A stretch of DNA of 64,000 nt from Closterium sp. NIES-65 (Eukaryota > Streptophyta > Zygnematophyceae > Desmidiales > Closteriaceae), in assembly GCA_948144175.1 (NCBI GenBank), contig CANXME010002337.1:191001-255000 (forward strand), given 5' to 3'. The number at the start of each line of letters is the position of its first letter. The stretch's first letter is position 1. Shown here one piece after another: positions 1 to 12,700 of the stretch. Made by a program: the position numbers and the translations under genes. The notes beneath the pieces were generated by a model. It made no database searches and was not told where the DNA came from. It worked only from the letters and a program-made list of their open reading frames with translations.

Positions 1-3000
1 CGGGGTGCGGGAAGAGGATGATGAAGGGCGATAGCAGGTCGCACATGCCTGCACGCATGCAGGGGCACAAAATAGTGGGACGGGCATGGATGGATGCAAA
101 TACGAGCAAAGCGAGGAGAAAGAAGGCACATGTGATGAGAGCGTCTCCTCCAGCACTGCACTCATGGCTGCATGGTGAGAGCGATATTCCCCTGTGCTGT
201 CACGCTGTACCTTGGTACAAGCCTTGCCTCTCCCACCAGCCTTACTCGTGCATACCTTGGCAGAAGCCTTGACTCTCCCACCAGTATACCTGTGCAAAGG
301 GGCGAGCCGAGTAATGCTCGACTCGTCCCTAGCCTTGCTCGGCCGAGTACGAGCCCGAGTCGAGTAATACTCGACCGAGCATTTTTCCCCCAAACAGAAA
401 CTCGTTACTCGCCTTTTATAAGGGAACTCGGGCGAGCATTTCGAAAAGCTCGTCCGAGTACGAGTAAATACTCGGCCATGTGCCCTACTCCTGCATAGAA
501 CGACTCTGTACATAACAACTAGTAAAGGCCATTGGTACCACGCAAGTATTGGGGTTTCCAGGACCGCCCAAGTAAACCCAAGGTGGCCCCAGGAAGCCTA
601 GGGAAGCCCAGGAAAGCCCTGGGTTGCCCTGGGTAGCCTTGGGTTGCCGCGGTAAGCCCATGGAAGCATGCTTAGACCTGGATAGGCGAGTACTCGTCGA
701 GCAAAAAAAACTCGACGAGTAAAACTCGGCTTGACTCGCCCGAGTAAAATTTACAAAAACCGAAACTCGTTACTCGCACCCAAACGAGTAACTCGGGTGA
801 TACCGAGCGAGTAACTCGTCTCGTTGCACGGGTATACCCACCAGCCTTACTCGTGCATACCTTGGCAGAAGCCAGTGGCAGGGTCGATCCACGCGTGCGC
901 CGCCAGGATGTCACTCATGGCCGCCTGCCAGGTCACAGCTGATATTTCAATGTGCTTTCACGCAGTACCAGCCCACTCCATACCTTGGCAGAAGCCAGTA
1001 GCAGGGTCGATCCAAGCATGCACGGCCAGGATGTCACTCATGGCCGCCAGGTTGCTGCGATCCGCGTAGAACGCCATGTGGCGGTCCGTGCGCTCCACAT
1101 CCACCGCTGGGGAGGGGGAAGGGGAAGAAAGGGGGGAAGGGAGCAGGGCGGAGGAGAAGGCATAGGTGAGGGGAAGCAGCAACTAGATTGGTGAGGGGAA
1201 GCAGCAACTAGATTGGTTCCTCTCCACGTAGAACGTCATGTGCCTGTCCGTGCGCTCCACGTCCACCGCTGATATGAGGGAGGGGGGAAGGGAGATGGGA
1301 GAAATGAAGACCCCGTGGATATAAAAGAGTGCTTCAGGTTGCTGCGATCCGCGTAGAACGCCATGTGCCTGTCCGTGCGCTCCACGTCCACCGCTGGGGG
1401 GGAGGAATGCAGAGGGGGAAGTTGGGGCAGTGGGGGCAATGGGGGGTGGAGTGTGGGGAGGGGTCGATGAGCGATTGGGTATGCGGAGTGGAGTGCAGGT
1501 TGCTGCGATCTGCGCAGAACGCCAAGTGGCTATCAGTGCGCTCCACAGCCACCGCTGGGGAGAGGGGGGGGAGGGAGGTGAGATAGTGGGGAGAGGGGAG
1601 AGGGGAGAGGGGAGAGGGGAGAGAGGGGAGAGAGCAGGGAAGAAACGAGAGAAGAAGGCGATTTTGTGGAACTCCCATGTGGCACTCGAACGCTCCACAT
1701 CCTCTGCTGAGCATGGGGTTTCCCCATCAGGCTCCCCACCCCATCAGGTTCCCCACCCCATCAGGTTCCCCACCCCATCAGGTTCCCCACCCCATCAGGT
1801 TCCCCACCCCATCAGGTTTCCCACCCCATCAGGTTCCCCACCCCATCAGGTTCCCCACCCCATCAGGTTCCCCACCCCATCAGGTTCCCCACCCCATCAG
1901 GTTCCCCACCCCATCAGGTTCCCCACCCCATCAGGTTCCCCACCCCATCAGGTTCCCCACCCCATCAGGTTCCCCACCCCATCAGGTTCCCCACCCCATC
2001 AGGTTCCCCACCCCATCAGGTTCCCCACCCCATCAGGTTCCCCACCCCATCAGGTTCCCCACCCCATCAGGTTCCCCACCCCATCAGGTTCCCCACCCCA
2101 TCAGGTTCCCCACCCCATCAGGTTCCCCACCCCATCAGGTTCCCCACCCCATCAGGTTCCCCACCCCATCAGGTTCCCCACCCCATCAGGTTCCCCACCC
2201 CATCAGGTTCCCCACCCCATCAGGTTCCCCACCCCATCAGGTTCCCCACCCCATCAGGTTCCCCACCCCATCAGGTTCCCCACCCCATCAGGTTCCCCAC
2301 CCCATCAGGTTCCCCACCCCATCAGGTTCCCCACCCCATCAGGTTCCCCACCCCATCAGGTTCCCCACCCCATCAGGTTCCCCACCCCATCAGGTTCCCC
2401 ACCCCATCAGGTTCCCCACCCCATCAGGTTCCCCACCCCATCAGGTTCCCCACCCCATCAGGTTCCCCACCCCATCAGGTTCCCCACCCCATCAGGTTCC
2501 CCACCCCATCAGGTTCCCCACCCCATCAGGTTCCCCACCCCATCAGGTTCCCCACCCCATCAGGTTCCCCACCCCATCAGGTTCCCCACCCCATCAGGTT
2601 CCCCACCCCATCAGGTTCCCCACCCCATCAGGTTCCCCACCCCATCAGGTTCCCCACCCCATCAGGTTCCCCACCCCATCAGGTTCCCCACCCCATCAGG
2701 TTCCCCACCCCATCAGGCTCCCCACCCCATCAGGTTCCCCACCCCATCAGGTTCCCCACCCCATCAGGTTCCCCACCCCATCAGGTTCCCCACCCCATCA
2801 GGTTCCCCACCCCATCAGGTTCCCAACCCCATCAGGTTCCCCACCCCATCAGGTTCCCCCACCCATCAGGTTCCCCACCCCATCAGGTTCCCCACCCCAT
2901 CAGGTTCCCCACCCCATCAGTTTCCCCATCAGTTTCCCCATCAGGTTTCGGCAGCAGAGCTATGGGTCTGAGGGCTTACAGAAAGCAACTAACGAGTGCA

Positions 3001-5391
3001 CCTTGTTTGAAACTCACATATCTTATGCAGCGTCCACAGCCACTCTGCCACCCTCTCAGGAGTCACCCCCAGCTGCTCTGCCACCACTGGATCGACCGTC
3101 AACCGCGCATCACCCCCCTCCTCTTCCTCCTCCCCCTCCTTCCCCTCCCTGCCTTCCCCCTCCTTCCTTCCCGCCCCCTCCCCCGCACCACCCTTCCCCA
3201 CGCCCCCATCGCCTCCTCCATTACCATCACCATCGCCAGCACCACCACCATCGCCAGCACCACCATCGCCCCGTGCATCCCCATCACCACCATCACGGCC
3301 AGCATCGGCATCATCATCATGACCCAGGATCCACGACCACACCTGCTCCGCGGTGGGGTTGCGGCCGTTGAACGACCGCTGCCGCACATACGCCTGCAGG
3401 ATGCTGCCCCCCCGCTTCTCCCCCCCCCCTGCCCCATCGCTCCCCTCGCTCCACTCGCTCCTGGCACTGCCCACAAACGGCCCAGTTTTCTCCACAGCTG
3501 CTCCTCCTCCCCCTCTCTCCCCTCCTCCTCCTGCTGCTACTCCTCTCCTTTGCCCGCCCTCACCCTCAGCACTGAGTGCCCTGCCTGCAGCACAGGGGCT
3601 CCTCTCATCCCCCTCTTCCCCCTCCTCCTCTTCGTCCTCTGCCTGCCGCACAGCACTTCCACGCCCCTCCTCTTTCCTCCTCTCCTCTCTCTTCGTCTCC
3701 TCCCCTCGCCGTTCCCTCCTCTCTGCTTCACCTCCGTCTGCCTCTCTTGCTGCTGCACCTGCTGCTCCTTCACAGAAGCTTCCTCCACCACCCACGAATC
3801 CAAGCCCCCAGCCATCCCCTGGCGCTGCTGCTGACCCCCCTCTGCGCCGCCCCTCCCCTGCTCCGCCCTCCGCCCCTCCCCCACTCCTTCCTCCGCCTTC
3901 CGCCTTCCCCCTCCTCTCCCGCTCCTCTCCCTCATCGTCCTCCTCTTCCTCCTCTAACTGCCACCCGGCCTCTCTCCGCCCCGACCCCCCAACTTGTTGC
4001 CTCCTGTGCGGACCCCCCTCCCCTGCACCAGCCTTGCGCCCCTCCCACTCCGCTGCACCCGCCACTTCCCACTCTGCCTCCTCCCTCTCCCTCTCCTCCC
4101 CCTCCGCCTCCTCCCCCTCCCCCTCCACCCGCTCCGAAACACTCCCCAGCTCTCCACCCGCCTCCCCTTTTCCCCTTCGCCTCTCCTCCCACACACCACC
4201 GCCACTGCTCGCACTGCCACCATCCGCAACGCTCCCCATCCTATTCCCTTTTGGGATCCCAGCCGCACTTGCAATGCTGCCGCTGCCGCTGCCACCACTG
4301 CCAGTGCTGGCAGCGTTGGTAGTGGCAGTGGCAGTGCTGACACCGCTGACAGAGCTGGCAGTGGTAGTGGTGGGATTGCTGGCGGGGGTGGCAGAGGAGT
4401 GGGTGGGGTTGCGAATGGAAGCAAGCAGATCGTCTACAGACACACCCCCCCAGTCAGCACTCAGCACCTTCTTCAGCCGGTTTCCCCCCGCCATCAACCC
4501 CCTCTGAATCCCCCCCATCCCCCCTCCCAGCCCCCCGAGTCCTCCCCCTCCCGCTCCCGTACCCACTCCCGCTCTCCCCACACCCACAACCCCCCCAACC
4601 CCCACACCCCCCGCACCCAACCCCTCCCGCGCTGCTCCCCCTGCCCTCGCCCCCCGCTCGCTCCCCTCACCCCCGTCCCCGCTTTCCAAATGCCCCTCCT
4701 CCCCCCCTGCGCTCTCCCCTGCACCCAAGTACCCCCGCAGCTTCTTATGTGCTTTCTTCACACTCTTCACTCCCCTCTGCCACGGCCCCTTGCCCTCCCC
4801 CCCTGCTCCCCCGCCCATCCCCCCTTCCCCTCCGCCTCCTCCCCCTGCAGAACCCTCCTCCTCTGCGCCTATTCCCCCACCCTCCTCCTCTTCCTCCACC
4901 TCGCCTCCTTGCTCTATAACGAGGACGTCTGGGTCCAGCAGGGCGTTGCCACTAACGGATCCAACCCCTGTCAGCAGCCGTCCCTTTCCCTCTTTGCCCT
5001 CCCTCCCCTCCTTGCCCTCCCTCCCCTCTCTCCCCTCCTTTACCTCCTTGCCCTCCTTGCCCTCCCTGCCCTCCTTCCCTTCCCTCCCTTCCTTCCCCTT
5101 GCCCGGCAACAGTCTGGTCCATTTCTTCTTGCCTTTGCGCCGCTGCCCCTCCCCACCCACCCCATCGTCCGGGCAGCTCCCCTCGCCCTCCTCCCCACCT
5201 GCTGCTGCTGCTTGCCACACCGCTGCATCTGCCCCCGCTGCACCATCTGCATTTCCAGCACCATCAGCACCACCGCCTGTGAGATCAGCACCGGCTAAGC
5301 GGGCACACTCCGCTGGCGTGCTGCGTGTGGCGGTGGCGGTGGCGGTGGCGGTGGCGGTGGCGGTGGCGGTGGCGGTGGCGGTGGCGGTGGC

Positions 5392-5422
<31 letters not shown>

Positions 5423-8231
5423 CCTGACAGCGAGCCCTCCACAGTAGCAGCACAAGGCGCAGCAGCAGGGGGTGCAGGTAGGGGGTCGTCTGTGCGACCA
5501 CTTCGGGGGCGCGTGAGAGGCGCGTTTGCACCCACCGCTCCTACTGCTCGCCCCGTCAGCAGCCCCACATCGGTGCTGCGTGTGCGCTGAGACCTGCTGC
5601 TGCCATCCCGCATTCCCACTGCTCCTCCTCCTCCTCCTCCTCCTCCTGCCCCTGCTCCTCCAAACCCTTCTCCAGTCCTCCCTGCTCCCCCTCCTCTCCC
5701 GCCACCGCCACCGCTGGCCCTGGCATGTGGAGGGTGTGAGTGGTCCACCCTCTCATACCGCCTCTGCCTCTCCCGCGCCCACTTTGCCCTCATCTCTTCC
5801 ATTCCCCCCTTCCTCTCCTTCCCTCCCGCCCCCTCACCTCCCCCTCCCCATCCTCCGCCCTCCGCCCCTTTCCTCCCCTTCGCCTTCCTCTTTTCGTGTC
5901 CCATGCCCACACCCCCTTCCCTTTCCTTCTCCCCATCCCCCCCTTCCCCATCCTCCCCCTCCTCCTCCCCATCCCCCTCCTCATCATCCTCCTCATCATC
6001 CTCCTCCTCGTCCTCCTCCCCCCCCCCACCACCAAGCAGTGCCCTCGGGTCTTCAAGGTCAAGCAGGTCGAGGGGGAAGGAGAAGGAAGACGAGTGCAGC
6101 CGCGGGCCGCCCTCCTCCATCAGCTGTTCCATGCGAAACGTTGGGTTGCTGCCACTCCCGGCGCTCTTATCCGAGAACTGGCGCGGGAACTTGTCTGCTG
6201 TGGAGCTTGAGGAGCCGCTGCGTGGCCGCGGCAGCACGATGCTGCTGCTGGTGCCGCCGCCGCCGCTGTTGCTGCTGGTGGTGGTGGGAGTGGGGGTGCT
6301 GGTGAGGGAGTTGGTGACGCCGCTGGGGCTGCTGCTGATGGCCGTGGTGGAGGGAGTGGAAATTCTGCCGCTGCTGCTGCCACTACCCGGTCTGCTAATG
6401 CTGCTGCTCGTGCTGCTACCCGGAACGCCCGTAGTACTGCTGCTGACAGTGGTGGTGCTTGTGGTAGTGGTGGTGGTGGTGGTAGTTGTGGTGGTGGCAC
6501 CAGCAGCCACTGTCACCATCGTTGTTGTAACGCTGCTCTGCCTGAAGCTGCCCTCCTCTGCGCCCCTGCCGTCCCTACCAATGCCGCCCATCTCACCGCC
6601 ATCCACACCACTGCCAGCACCACCACCAGCAGCGGCGGCAGCAGTGGCAGCAGCAGGAGCGGTAGAATCCGCAGCGGCGGCGGCGGCAGGAGGCTGAGAG
6701 GCGCGGGCAGTGAGGATGCGGACGTCCATGATGCGCGAGCCCACGGGGAAGGCCAGCTGCCCCGTGCCCACGCGCCCGTGCATGCGCGCACACTGCTGCA
6801 CCAGCTGCTCATACCGCTCCCTGATTGGGGTTTAGCAGCAGGGAGGACGTGGGAAAGGGAGGGAAAGGGGAGTGTTCGCTTAGGTGTGTGACGGCTGCCC
6901 GGTGCCCACCCGCCCGTGCATGCGCGCGCACTGCTGCACCAGCTGCTCATACCGCTCCCTAATTAGGGTTTGGCAGCAGGGAGAAAATGGTAAAGGGAGG
7001 GAAAGGGGAGTGTTCGCTTGTGTGTATGGTGTGCTGCAGGAGAGAGGTAGAGGGGGACATGGTGTGTCCATGTGGGTTTTGTGACGTCTCATAACTGTGT
7101 GCAAGTGTGTGCGAGTGGGGCAGCATGCACTCACTGGCGGGCGGCAGTGACTCACCGGCGGGCAGCGCGCACGTAGTTGCGCTCTTCAGCGGTGGAGTCG
7201 AGAGAGAAGCACCCCAGCAGGAACTCCCACACCTCGCCTCGTATCGACCGATCCACCCCCTGTATGCAACATGCACACATGCACGTGCCACACACATGCC
7301 AGGCACGCACCAGGCACACGCCAGGCACACGCCAGACACACGCCACGCAAGCACCACCCAAACACGCACCAGGCACAGAGAAAGGAGGAGAGCATGTAGG
7401 AAGGAAACAGCAGTTGGCATTGGCACCGGCTGCTTGCTGCTGCGCACGAGACGGGGACGCCCTTCCGACAGATCCCCCCCACCCCTTGCCTTTCCTACTG
7501 TCCCGCCCGCTCCCCCCACGCTCTCCCTCCCCCGCTCTCACCCCGTCCAGCATGGCGCGCAGCACGGCGGGCATGCGCACGAGACGGGGGATGCCCTTGC
7601 CTTCCTACTGTCCCGCCCGCTCACCCTGCTTCCCCCCATTCTCACCCCGTCCAGCACAGCGCGCAGAACGGCTGGCATGCGCACGAGACGCCCCTCCGCG
7701 TCGAACGCAGCTCGCCACGCGCGCGGCTTCAGGCGCCGTGCCCGCCCCGCCTGCATGGGGGGGAACGAGTGGCGGAGAGAGGCGCGGAGACGAAAGGCGC
7801 GGGGGAGGGAGGTTAGGGAGAGAGGCGCGGGAATGTGATGCATCGCGGAGGCGAAGGCAAAGCGATGGCGGGAGGAAGGGCGGAATAGGAGAGGAATCAG
7901 GTAGGGGGAAGAAGGGAGGGGTAGGTGGGGGCATGGGAAGCTTCAGGGCTTTTCAATGCGAGGCGCGAGGCGCGCCGTGGTGCGCAGCGCTCACCTGCGC
8001 GTTCCATGGTGCGCCGTGCTGCTGCTGGCGCGCGTCCGCGGAGATCCAGCTGCCGTCCTTCATGCTCGTCGGCGGCTTCTCCGCGCGCCCATGGCTGCGC
8101 CCCTCTCCGCCCGACTTCTCCGCGCGCCCGAGCACCTTCCCCTCGCCGCCCGGCTTCTCCGCGCGCCCCCCAAGCCCCCTCACCTCGCCGCCGTGCCCCT
8201 GGCCGTGCGACGATGGCGGGCGAAACGCCAT
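1..8231 (-). CDS. Plant-type TBC RabGAP (GTPase-activating protein), 3' end outside window
   Basis: Predicted Rab GTPase-activating protein of membrane traffic. Exons on the minus strand, from the start: 8231-7995, 7750-7646, 7259-7156, 6820-3018, 1106-984 and 48 to beyond base 1; all junctions are GT-AG and phases agree. Exon 3 gives the plant TBC entry motif VDRSIRGEVWEFLLGCF. Exon 4 begins RERYEQLVQQCARMHGRVGT, continues as over 1,200 residues of low complexity (Gly, Glu, Ala, Thr), and ends VAEWLWTLHKI. Exon 5 carries the catalytic core: VDVERTDRHM (arginine finger, IxxDxxR-like) and DPATGFCQG (glutamine finger, FxQ in place of YxQ). Exon 6 starts GMCDLLSPFIILF. About 1,470 residues lie in the window; plant relatives are roughly half that, so the linker is greatly expanded. 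The ATG at 8231 is the first in frame with exon 1, but the true start is uncertain. The family call is firm; the Rab partner is unknown. Confidence 0.87.
300..836. repeat. ACTCG/CGAGT-rich repeat patches in RabGAP intron 5
   Basis: Two patches (about 300-480 and 680-836) are packed with CGAGT and ACTCG pentamers on both strands. Both contain the phrase GAAACTCGTTACTCG in the same orientation, so they look like two copies of one repeat family. Between them (540-665) is a second patch built on CCCAGG and AAGCCC words. There is no coding sense. Confidence 0.6.
820..1706 (-). repeat. Partial copies of RabGAP exon 5 around the chosen exon
   Basis: Besides the chosen exon 5 (1106-984), fragments of it lie at about 921-833 (3' half with the donor), 1272-1204, 1400-1330 and 1556-1493 (5' halves reading VDVERTDRHM- or VAVERTDSHLAF-like), and a worn one near 1706-1677. 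Each 5' copy keeps an AG acceptor. The copy at 1106-984 is the only one with both the arginine and glutamine finger regions, which is why I chose it. Confidence 0.75.
1725..2948. repeat. 17-bp minisatellite, about 70 copies
   Basis: Nearly perfect tandem array of the 17-bp unit GTTCCCCACCCCATCAG in RabGAP intron 4. Because 17 is not a multiple of 3 and the unit gives no stop in any forward frame, the whole array is open as a 17-residue peptide repeat. Sparse single-base variants lie near both edges, with irregular spacing at the right end. Confidence 0.97.
5327..5421. repeat. (GGCGGT)n hexanucleotide inside RabGAP exon 4
   Basis: About 16 copies of GGCGGT. In the minus-strand gene frame they code for an alternating Ala-Thr run within the low-complexity linker. 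Confidence 0.9.
6880..6968 (-). repeat. Partial copy of RabGAP exon 4 start
   Basis: Reads RERYEQLVQQCARMHGRVGT on the minus strand, like the real exon 4 start at 6820, but then diverges. It sits in intron 3 behind a worn acceptor context. A copy of the end of exon 2 (RMPAVLRAMLDG) likewise lies at about 7581-7538 in intron 2. Confidence 0.75.
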
Positions 8232-9785
8232 CGCACGGCGCGACCTTCAGCGAAAAGCTTCGCGGATGTAGCTATCAATGCGACTCGCATGGGGTTTTCC
8301 TGTCTGCGCGTGCAGCGGTCCCGCGACGACTCGGAACAAAAATGCGTCGAGCGGGCGACAGTGTGCGACTTGAAACTGCAATGCGACGAACGAAACGACC
8401 TGGTTACCACTCCATTTAACGGATTCGATGCATCACATGCCTACATTACGGCGACCGGCCGACCTCAGCGCATGCCTCAATACATCCCCACGTGCTGTGG
8501 ACAATGCGCGCCGTGCGGTTTATCCCTCTGCGGCTGGCATTGTTCATAAGATGTACAAAATCGCGAGACGCGCCGCGTCCGACAAATGGGATACTACGTG
8601 CTCGCTCGAACGCTACTCCGTTAAGTTGTGCAGCCCCCGAAGGGGAATGAGCCTAGCGCGCGAGCGAGGAAGCGCGTCCTGATGAGTCGACCTATCAACG
8701 CGGGGGAAGCCTCGGATTACGACGACAAGACACCAGAGCTGCCCATTTTGAAACGAGCAGTTTCTACCTCCATTCTCTTTCGCTCACTGCAGTAAAATGC
8801 CTGGTTAAAAAAACGACTGCAGAGTGAAGTGTGTTGATAAGGCTGGGAGCAATGCAAGAGCAAGCAGCAGACAAGCAGCAGTGCTCCTCAGAGCAGGTGC
8901 TGCCTGCGTGCGTACGGACGGACAGAGAACTGAGTAGGCAGCAGCAGCAGCAGTGAGTGAGATCAGTCCAGTAGGCCACCAGCAAGGACGGACCATGATG
9001 AGTCCACTCCACGAGTGCTGCTGCAGCCATGTGGGGAGGAGGAAGGATTGTGATTGAGCAGGATTGCACAGTACAAACGAGGTTGGTTGGTGGGCTCTGT
9101 TGGCGGGTGCTGCACTATATCTTCCTTATCAGATACTGATTATCGATTTTATTGATGTTGAGAATCTGCAACACCTTATGGGACTTCTAGGTTGAGCAAC
9201 CATTTAACGACTTCTGTATAATATGTGCATATCATGCTGTTTCATCGATATTTTAAATATAATTCTCCGAAAAACTTTGCTAAATCATTTTCAGTATATT
9301 AATATTTAACTGCAAAGAGGGGTCTAAAATGGGGAGAAACTGATGGCAATCCCTTCTCCATCTTTTCTCCCAAAACTCCCATCTCCCATCTCTGTCTCCA
9401 TTCCCGAATTCTTTTCTCCTGCCTCTCATCTCCCATCTCTGAAATCTCTTTGTTCTAAACTTAGCATGGTTATAGGACATATAGAGATAGCGGAGACCCT
9501 TAAAAGTAGTCATCTCTGGAAGAAGGGTGAAGGAACACTCGAGCGCGGATTCATGCCTCACGTGAACATTGCGCGCTGATGATAAGCAGATCGTCGACCA
9601 CAGATGACAGAACCTATACATGTCTACACATATACGTGTATAATCCTGTCGGATGCTCGTGACTGATCGGCATTATCGGCCCGTGCTTTTCTTGCTGCGA
9701 GAGAAACGAACTTCCGCTGAAACCAAACTTGTTTTCTCGGCGGGCCCTGCGAGTGAACGGACTTCGCAGTCGCAGTGTGGTCGCG
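8232..9785. other. Intergenic, between divergent RabGAP and COG7 genes
   Basis: Head-to-head spacer of about 1.55 kb. It must hold the 5' UTRs and promoters of both genes. I see no coding homology, RNA gene or clear repeat; 9120-9310 is AT-rich compared with its surroundings. Confidence 0.6.
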
Positions 9786-12700
9786 ATGCTGGTGGATCTG
9801 AACGCGTTCGCGGACGAGCATTTCGACCCCAAGGCGTGGGTCAACGATGCGTGCGCCGCGCTCCCGCCGGAGGAACCTCCGGAGAAGTTTCTCGCGGACA
9901 TTGAAATGAAGCTGCAGCTCTTATCGGGTACGATTGTCCTGGCAATGGTCATGGAATTTCGGGCGCGCTGCTGAGGGTGCCGCGTGCTGTGAGGGAGTAG
10001 GTCCCATGCTTCGTCATTGCTACCAACTTGTTCACACGTCTATATGCTGCGTGTGTGCTGCGTGTGTGCTGCGTGTGTGCTGTGCGTGTGCTACACGCGT
10101 GCAGAGGACATGGGCGGCGCGTTGGAGGAGCAGAGCGCGGGCGCGCTGCTGAGAGTGCCGCGCGCCGTGAGGGAGACGAAGCGCGTGCGCGACGATGCCG
10201 TGTCGCTCAAAGGCACTGTTGCCAGCATCCTGCAGCGCCTGCAGCAGGTGCGTGGGGGTAAGGGGAAAGGAGGTGGTGGGGGGGGGAGGGAAGTGGAGGG
10301 GAGGGGGGGGACGGGGTGAAAGTGGGACAGGCAGGAGCAGGGGCGGTCAGGGAGGGCAATATCTTCAAGGCACTGCGCCCAGCATCCTGCAGCGCCGCAG
10401 CCGGTGGGGGGAGGAGATGGGAGGGATGGGGGTAGTGTGCGCAGGAGGGGAACGGCAGGCAAGTTGGGGGGGAATCAGGGGGGAAGGGGGAGGAAGTGTA
10501 GGAGAGGGGGGTAAGAGAGGGGGTTGGAGGAGGAAGTGGGGGGGGGAGAGGGAGTTTGCAGGGCTGTGTGGGGATTTATACACGAGTATACATGCATGTG
10601 AATATATATAAACTTGTGCCCATGTGTGTACGTGTCTTTCCTTGTGCTGAGCTGGATCAGGTGGAGGCTACGTCAGCAGCATCCGTGGCGGTGCTGGCGA
10701 AGGTGGATGCAGTGAAGCAGCAGATGGAGGCGGCGAGAGACACCCTCCAGGTGAGTCTGATTTTGAGTCGACTCAGAAACGAGAGACACGCTGCAGGTGA
10801 GCAGCAGGCCCTTTCTCCCCCCCCACCTCCATTCCCTTTCCATCGTCCCTCTCCATCATCCCCCCCTTCCCTCACTCACGGTTGCCTTGCCTTTCCCCCC
10901 TTCCCCTCCCCCACCCCCTTCACCATTCTCCTTCCCCCTCTCCATTTCCTGCTTCCTCTTCTCCCACTCCCCTTACCCTCTCCACTCCCCCCCGCCCTTC
11001 CCTCTCTCCATTTTCCTCACCCCTCACTCCCTCTGCCACCACAGTACGCGGCAGGCTTGGCACAGCTGAGCGCGTCAGTGGAGCAGGTGTTCGCCAGTGG
11101 CGACCTGCCACGTGTCGCCGAGACATTGGCCAACATGCGGCGCTGCCTGGAGGTGGTGGGCGATGTGAGTCCCCCCTGGCACCTGCCTCCGCTTCTGTCC
11201 CTGTGGCCTGTAACACCCCGTACCCCATGTCCCATGACCTCTGCTGCATACCCCATGCCCGTGCCCCACGGTCCATGTCCAATGCATCCGCTCGCCTTGC
11301 GCATCCCTCCTCTCTCGTCCTCCCCGCCATTGTCTCTCTCACGTCTGCGCCTACCGCTTCGGCACTTCCCCTATCCCCCTCTCAATCGTCTGTCCATCAG
11401 GCGCCGGAGTTTGCAGCGAACAAGAGGCAGCTTCAATCGCTGGAGGATCGGTTGGAGCAGATGGTGCAGCCGCGGCTGTCAGACGCGCTCACTCACAGCA
11501 AGGTGAGATGATCCCCAAAAATGGACGATGGGTAATCACTATGAGCACTGCTAAGGCCCGCGCACTCCACGATTGAAGCACCTTGAAAGGCTCACTCATC
11601 CCTATCCGTCCCTCTTTCACTCCCTATAAAAGTCGTACCCCTCCGTTCTGCCACTTCTGAAGCACAAAGAATCCAACTGCTTCGCCCCCTTCCTAGTACC
11701 CTCAAACCTTGTTTTCTCTGCAATGGCACGCCCGTAGTCGCCCTGCCTGCCGCTCCCAGCTCAGCCTCTGCTTTATTGTGCGTGGCCCCACGCCAGCTGG
11801 AGGCGTGTGACTCGCTCACAGCCATGGCACCATGGAATGTTGTGCAGTGTGGTGCGGTACCATGGGATACCATGGAGTGCCGAGTGGTAAACCTCAAACC
11901 TGCACCTCCAACCTGCACCTCAAACCTGCACCTCAAACCTGCACCTCAAACCTGCACCTCCAACCTGCACCTCAAACCTGCACCTCAAACCTGCACCTCC
12001 AACCTGCACCTCAAACCTGCACCTCAAACCTGCACCTCAAACCTGCACCTCCAACCTGCACCTCCAACCTGCACCTCAAACCTGCACCTCCAACCTGCAC
12101 CTCCAACCTGCATCTCAAACCTGCACCTCCAACCTGCACCTCCAACCTGCATCTCAAACCTGCACCCCTCGTGCGCTGCCCTGTTAGCCCCCAACTCAAG
12201 CACCTTTCTCTTCCATCCAACCCACCTACCCGCACCAGTTGGACGCGTGTCGCTCACTCACAGGCATCCTGGCGGCCATAGGGCAGCAGCATAGGGCGGC
12301 AGCATAGGGCGGCAACACACAGTGGAGGTGCTCTTCTGCCTCGTGTTAGCCCTGTTAGCCCCCAACTCAACCACCTCTTTCTCTCCCACCCGCCCCCTTT
12401 TCCCATCCTTCTATGCCAGTTGGACGCGTGTCGCTCGCTGACAGGCATACTTGCAGCGATTGGCCGGCAGCACACAGTGGAAGCTCTCTTCTGCCTCGTG
12501 CGCTGCCGCCCGCTCACACGCCTGTGGGAGCAGTTCGAAGTCACTGCTGTGGCACCAGGAGCTGGTAGGGGGCAGGGGGGGGAAGTGACAGACGGGCAGA
12601 GGGGCAGAGGGGCAGAGGGGCAGAGGGGCAGAGGGGCAGAGTGGCAGAGGGACAGAGTGGCAGAGTGGCAGAGTGGCAGAGTGGCAGAGTGGCAGAGGGG

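Noticed and set aside
1725-2948. Regular repeat considered as a CRISPR-like array
   Set aside because: There are no unique spacers; units are contiguous and the genome is eukaryotic.
1677-3371. Open frame of 564 codons rich in Pro/His/Ser
   Set aside because: It is the 17-bp minisatellite read in one of its three equivalent open frames; its peptide is just the 17-residue repeat.
3353-6697. Several Pro/Ser/Leu-rich plus-strand frames of 150-430 codons
   Set aside because: Antisense shadows of the low-complexity RabGAP exon 4, whose minus-strand frame is flanked by conserved TBC sequence and proper splice sites.
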